DNA of 8,608 nt, from NCBI GenBank assembly GCA_017557715.1, contig JAFYYE010000314.1, positions 1 to 8,608 of the forward strand, written 5' to 3'. The position numbers and the translations under genes are program-made. Numbering within the stretch: the stretch's first letter is position 1; each line of letters begins with the position of its first letter. Source of the stretch: Pseudobutyrivibrio sp. Its GTDB lineage: Bacteria > Bacillota > Clostridia > Lachnospirales > Lachnospiraceae. This document shows positions 6,013 to 8,608 of this stretch, piece by piece. Below the pieces are notes generated by a model, which searched no databases, was not told the DNA's origin, and saw nothing but the letters and a program-made list of their open reading frames with translations.

Positions 6013-6043
6013 GGGGAAGGCCCAACGCCTTCCCCATTTATTT
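6013..6043 (+). terminator. Intercistronic hairpin (partial terminator or mRNA-protecting stem)
   Basis: GGGGAAGGC (6013-6021) and GCCTTCCCC (6027-6035) pair perfectly over 9 bp with a 5-nt loop. Only the modest T-rich stretch ATTTATTT follows. It lies between the binding-protein stop and the ATPase ribosome site AGGAGG (6044-6049). A stem this stable with a poor T-run would partly terminate transcription, or block 3' decay of the upstream message. Both favour excess binding protein over membrane components. Confidence 0.65.
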
Positions 6044-6056
6044 AGGAGGAGAGAAT

Positions 6057-7571
6057 ATGGATGAAAATATTTTGATTACAATGCGGGACATATCCAAATC
6101 CTTTCCGGGTGTTAAAGCATTAGATCATGCGCAGTTCACTCTAAGAAAGGGAGAAATACATGCTCTAATGGGTGAGAATGGTGCAGGAAAATCAACGCTT
6201 ATTAAAGTTTTAACAGGTGTGTATTCATTAGATGCAGGTGAAATACATGTTGCAGGAATTGAGGGGCCTGTTATTAACCATTCAACATTGGAGGCCCAGG
6301 AAAAGGGAATAGCTACAGTTTACCAGGAGGTAAACCTTTGCCCTAACTTAACAGTAGCAGAAAATTTATTTATTGGCCGTGAGCCAAAGACAAAAATTGG
6401 AACCATCGATTGGCGCACAATGAATAAACGTGCAAAAGAAATAATGGATGGTTTGGAACTAAATATTGATGTAACAATTGCACTTGAAAATTATTCTCTT
6501 GCGATTCAGCAGATGATAGCAATTGCAAGAGCTGTAGATATGGATTGTAAGGTTCTTATTCTTGATGAGCCAACATCATCACTTGATGATAACGAAGTAG
6601 AGAAGCTCTTCAAGGTTATGAGAGACCTTAAAGCAAAGGGAGTTGGAATTATATTCGTAACTCATTTCCTTGAGCAGGTTTACGAGGTGTGCGATACAAT
6701 TACTGTTCTTCGAAATGGTGAGTTCGCAGGTGAGTATTCAGTAGAAGAAATGCCTCGAGTGAAGCTTGTAGCAGCAATGCTCGGTAAAGATTTTGACGAT
6801 TTGGCATCTATTAAGAAAGAAGGAGCCGGACATGTTTCTGACGATGTGGTTGTTGAAGCAAAAAATCTTAGTCATAAAGGTACTATTAAGCCATTTGACT
6901 TTCAGATTAAGAAGGGCGAAGTTGTTGGTGTTACTGGCCTTCTTGGCTCTGGTCGTTCAGAGATGGTTCGCTGCATTTACGGTGCAGATAAGGCTCAGAC
7001 AGGAACTTTAAAGGTTAATGGAAAAGAGCTGAATATAAAAGAACCACTTGATGCAATAAAGGCTGGAATGGGATACCTTCCAGACGATAGAAAAGCGGAT
7101 GGTTGCATCGGTGATCTTTCAGTTAGGGAGAATATTATCCTTGCCCTTCAGGCTAGAAACGGAATGTTCAAAAAGATTCCTATGTCAAAACAAATTGAAA
7201 TAGCTGATAAGTTTATCGACATGCTTCAGATTAAGACAGCATCAAGAGAGACTCCAATCAGTCAGCTTTCTGGTGGTAATCAACAGAAGGTTATTTTGGC
7301 TAGATGGTTATGCACACATCCAGACTTCCTTATTTTGGATGAGCCTACCAGAGGTATTGATATCGGTACCAAGACAGAATTCCAGAAGCTTGCCCTTAAG
7401 TTTGCTGAGGAAGAGGGAATGAGTATCGTGTTCATTTCATCTGAAATTGAAGAGATGCTTCGTACTTGCACAAGAATGTATGTAATGCGTGACGGTGCGC
7501 AGGTTGGAGAAATCTCTGGAGAGATGACTCAGGAGTCAGTAATGGCAGCTATCGCAGGAGGTGGAGAATAA
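6057..7571 (+). CDS. ytfR: Sugar ABC transporter ATP-binding protein with two ABC domains
   Basis: This 504-residue cytoplasmic ATPase has two ABC domains in tandem and powers import through the downstream permease. Domain 1 has Walker A GENGAGKST (39-47), Q-loop Q90, Walker B VLILDEPT with D170-E171, and H203. Its signature is degenerate (SLAIQQ, 147-152). Domain 2 has a degenerate Walker A, GLLGSGRSE (Arg300 in place of Lys), but a canonical signature LSGGNQQK (404-411) and Walker B FLILDEPTRGID with D428-E429. One consensus ATP site can therefore form, from Walker A of domain 1 and the signature of domain 2. E. coli YtfR has the same pattern, so this is a family trait and not damage. Sequence such as FPGVKALD, TVYQEVNL and NLFIGREP matches YtfR closely. 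AGGAGG lies 7 nt before the ATG. The stop overlaps the permease start (TAATG). Confidence 0.95.
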   Translation: MDENILITMRDISKSFPGVKALDHAQFTLRKGEIHALMGENGAGKSTLIKVLTGVYSLDAGEIHVAGIEGPVINHSTLEAQEKGIATVYQEVNLCPNLTVAENLFIGREPKTKIGTIDWRTMNKRAKEIMDGLELNIDVTIALENYSLAIQQMIAIARAVDMDCKVLILDEPTSSLDDNEVEKLFKVMRDLKAKGVGIIFVTHFLEQVYEVCDTITVLRNGEFAGEYSVEEMPRVKLVAAMLGKDFDDLASIKKEGAGHVSDDVVVEAKNLSHKGTIKPFDFQIKKGEVVGVTGLLGSGRSEMVRCIYGADKAQTGTLKVNGKELNIKEPLDAIKAGMGYLPDDRKADGCIGDLSVRENIILALQARNGMFKKIPMSKQIEIADKFIDMLQIKTASRETPISQLSGGNQQKVILARWLCTHPDFLILDEPTRGIDIGTKTEFQKLALKFAEEEGMSIVFISSEIEEMLRTCTRMYVMRDGAQVGEISGEMTQESVMAAIAGGGE

Positions 7572-8608
7572 TGGAGAATTTTAGAAAGCTTACAAAGAAG
7601 CCACTGTTCTTGCCAATTTTCTGTATGATATTGGTACTGTTGATAAACTTGATTAAGTCGCCTGATTTTTTTGCAATCAGTATCAACAACGGTGTTTTAT
7701 TTGGTAGATTAATTGATATTTTAAATCGTGGTTCTGAAATCGCGATTTTGGCAGTAGGTCAGACATTAGTAGTAGCTGTTTCAGCCGGAACAGATATTTC
7801 AGTTGGTTCAGTAATGTCACTTTCAGCATGTAGCTGCTGTATGTTACTTGCTGGTTATGGTAACAACTCAGTTTCAACACTTGCAGTGCCAATGCTTGTA
7901 GGTATGCTCTTTGGTGTACTTATGGGTGGTGTAAGTGGTGCTATGAACGGTGCACTTGTTGCAAAGCTCAAGATTCAGCCTATGGTTGCTACATTGATTT
8001 TATTCACTGCAGCTCGCGCTATCGGCTTACTTCTTTGCAACAACCAGATTACATATATCAGATATGAGCCATACAAGTACTTAGGAAACTTCCTGCCAGG
8101 ATGTCCAATTCCTACACCAGTATTTGTGGCAGCAGCAGTAATTGCAGTAGTAGCTATCCTTCTTAAAAAGACAGCACTTGGCCTTTACATTCAGTCAGTT
8201 GGTATCAACGGACGAGCTGCAAGAATTTCTGGTATTAACTCAGATGTAATTTGCTTCATCTGCTACGTTATCTGCGGTGTTTGCGCTGGTATTGCAGGTA
8301 TCGTTGCTTCATCAAGAATCTACTCAGCAGATTCTAACAATATTGGTCTTAACTACGAGCTTGATGCCATCCTTGCAGTTGCTCTTGGTGGTAACTCACT
8401 TGGTGGTGGTAAGTTTAATCTTGCAGGCTCAATCATTGGTGCATACACAATTCAGGCTATCACAACAACACTCCTTGCTATGGGTGTTTCAACTGATAAG
8501 GCACCAGTATTTAAGGCTATCATCGTTATTATTATCGTAGTTGTGCAGGCTCCAGCCTTCAAGGCATACATGGCAGCAAGAAAGGCTCAGAGAGCTCAAA
8601 GAGCTCAG
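7571..8608 (+). CDS. ytfT: Sugar ABC transporter permease (3' end at or beyond window edge)
   Basis: This is an integral membrane permease of the BPD_transp_2 family, open to the last base with 346 codons and no stop. E. coli YtfT is about 340 residues, so only a few residues are probably missing. About eight to ten hydrophobic segments are visible, for example near 11-29, 103-122, 182-199, 225-247 and 311-327. Family landmarks include LFGRLIDILNRGSEIAILAVGQTLV, GTDISVGSVMSL (73-84) and LKIQPMVATLIL. Also present are the cytoplasmic loop VGINGRAARISGIN (210-223), ADSNNIGLNYELDAILAV and LGGNSLGGGKFNLAGS. All align with YtfT rather than YjfF. AGGAGGTG at 7556-7563 serves as ribosome binding site inside the ATPase gene. 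YtfT-type permeases pair with a second permease (YjfF), which is expected just downstream. The tail ends in a tandem AQRAQRAQ. Confidence 0.94.
   Translation, partial: MENFRKLTKKPLFLPIFCMILVLLINLIKSPDFFAISINNGVLFGRLIDILNRGSEIAILAVGQTLVVAVSAGTDISVGSVMSLSACSCCMLLAGYGNNSVSTLAVPMLVGMLFGVLMGGVSGAMNGALVAKLKIQPMVATLILFTAARAIGLLLCNNQITYIRYEPYKYLGNFLPGCPIPTPVFVAAAVIAVVAILLKKTALGLYIQSVGINGRAARISGINSDVICFICYVICGVCAGIAGIVASSRIYSADSNNIGLNYELDAILAVALGGNSLGGGKFNLAGSIIGAYTIQAITTTLLAMGVSTDKAPVFKAIIVIIIVVVQAPAFKAYMAARKAQRAQRAQ

Noticed and set aside
6057..7571. Degenerate Walker A in domain 2 and degenerate signature in domain 1 of the ATPase as signs of gene decay
   Set aside because: E. coli YtfR and other two-domain sugar ATPases show the same asymmetry; one complete ATP site remains.
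1..8608. CRISPR array, insertion sequence, phage or defence genes
   Set aside because: No regularly spaced repeats, transposase-like or phage-like proteins are present; every sizeable gene fits sugar sensing and transport.

Overview
The window reads as a carbohydrate-uptake locus from a low-GC Gram-positive anaerobe, most likely a Lachnospiraceae member (Butyrivibrio/Pseudobutyrivibrio/Roseburia-like). This placement is inferred from lipoprotein signal peptides followed by acidic Ala/Thr/Asp linkers, AGGAGG-type ribosome binding sites, the YesM/YesN-type two-component pair and overall base composition. No rRNA or tRNA is present to confirm it.

Left part (1-3571, + strand): a tightly packed operon. 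It holds the 3' part of a YesN-type response regulator with an AraC-family DNA-binding domain, a YesM/LytS-type membrane histidine kinase (4-base overlap), and a sugar-binding lipoprotein (8-base overlap with the kinase gene). The lipoprotein belongs to the same YtfQ-like (galactofuranose-binding) family as the transporter's own binding protein further right. Its linkage to the kinase, short membrane tether and ordinary codon use suggest that it is the extracellular ligand sensor for the kinase rather than a transport component. A rightward intrinsic terminator lies just beyond it, inside the 3' end of the next gene.

Middle (3585-4897): a convergent gene on the - strand encodes a GntR-type repressor with a LacI/periplasmic-binding-protein-like effector domain (AraR architecture). 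To its right is a 350-bp divergent regulatory region. It contains repeated TTGGTATG half-sites in both orientations, a candidate CcpA cre site, plausible divergent promoters, a 13-bp direct repeat and a long leader for the transporter operon.

Right part (4898-8608, + strand): the transporter operon. It comprises a YtfQ-like binding lipoprotein, a two-domain YtfR-like ATPase and a YtfT-like permease that is still open at the window edge. A 9-bp hairpin lies between the binding-protein and ATPase genes and probably helps make binding protein in excess. A second permease gene (YjfF-like) is expected just outside the window.

Working model: extracellular sugar is detected by the lipoprotein-kinase-regulator trio, which activates the transporter promoter. 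The GntR repressor senses an intracellular sugar or metabolite and releases the same region, and carbon catabolite control may act at the cre-like site. The family match points to a furanose-type sugar (galactofuranose, or an arabinose-like sugar from plant cell wall), but the substrate cannot be settled from sequence alone.
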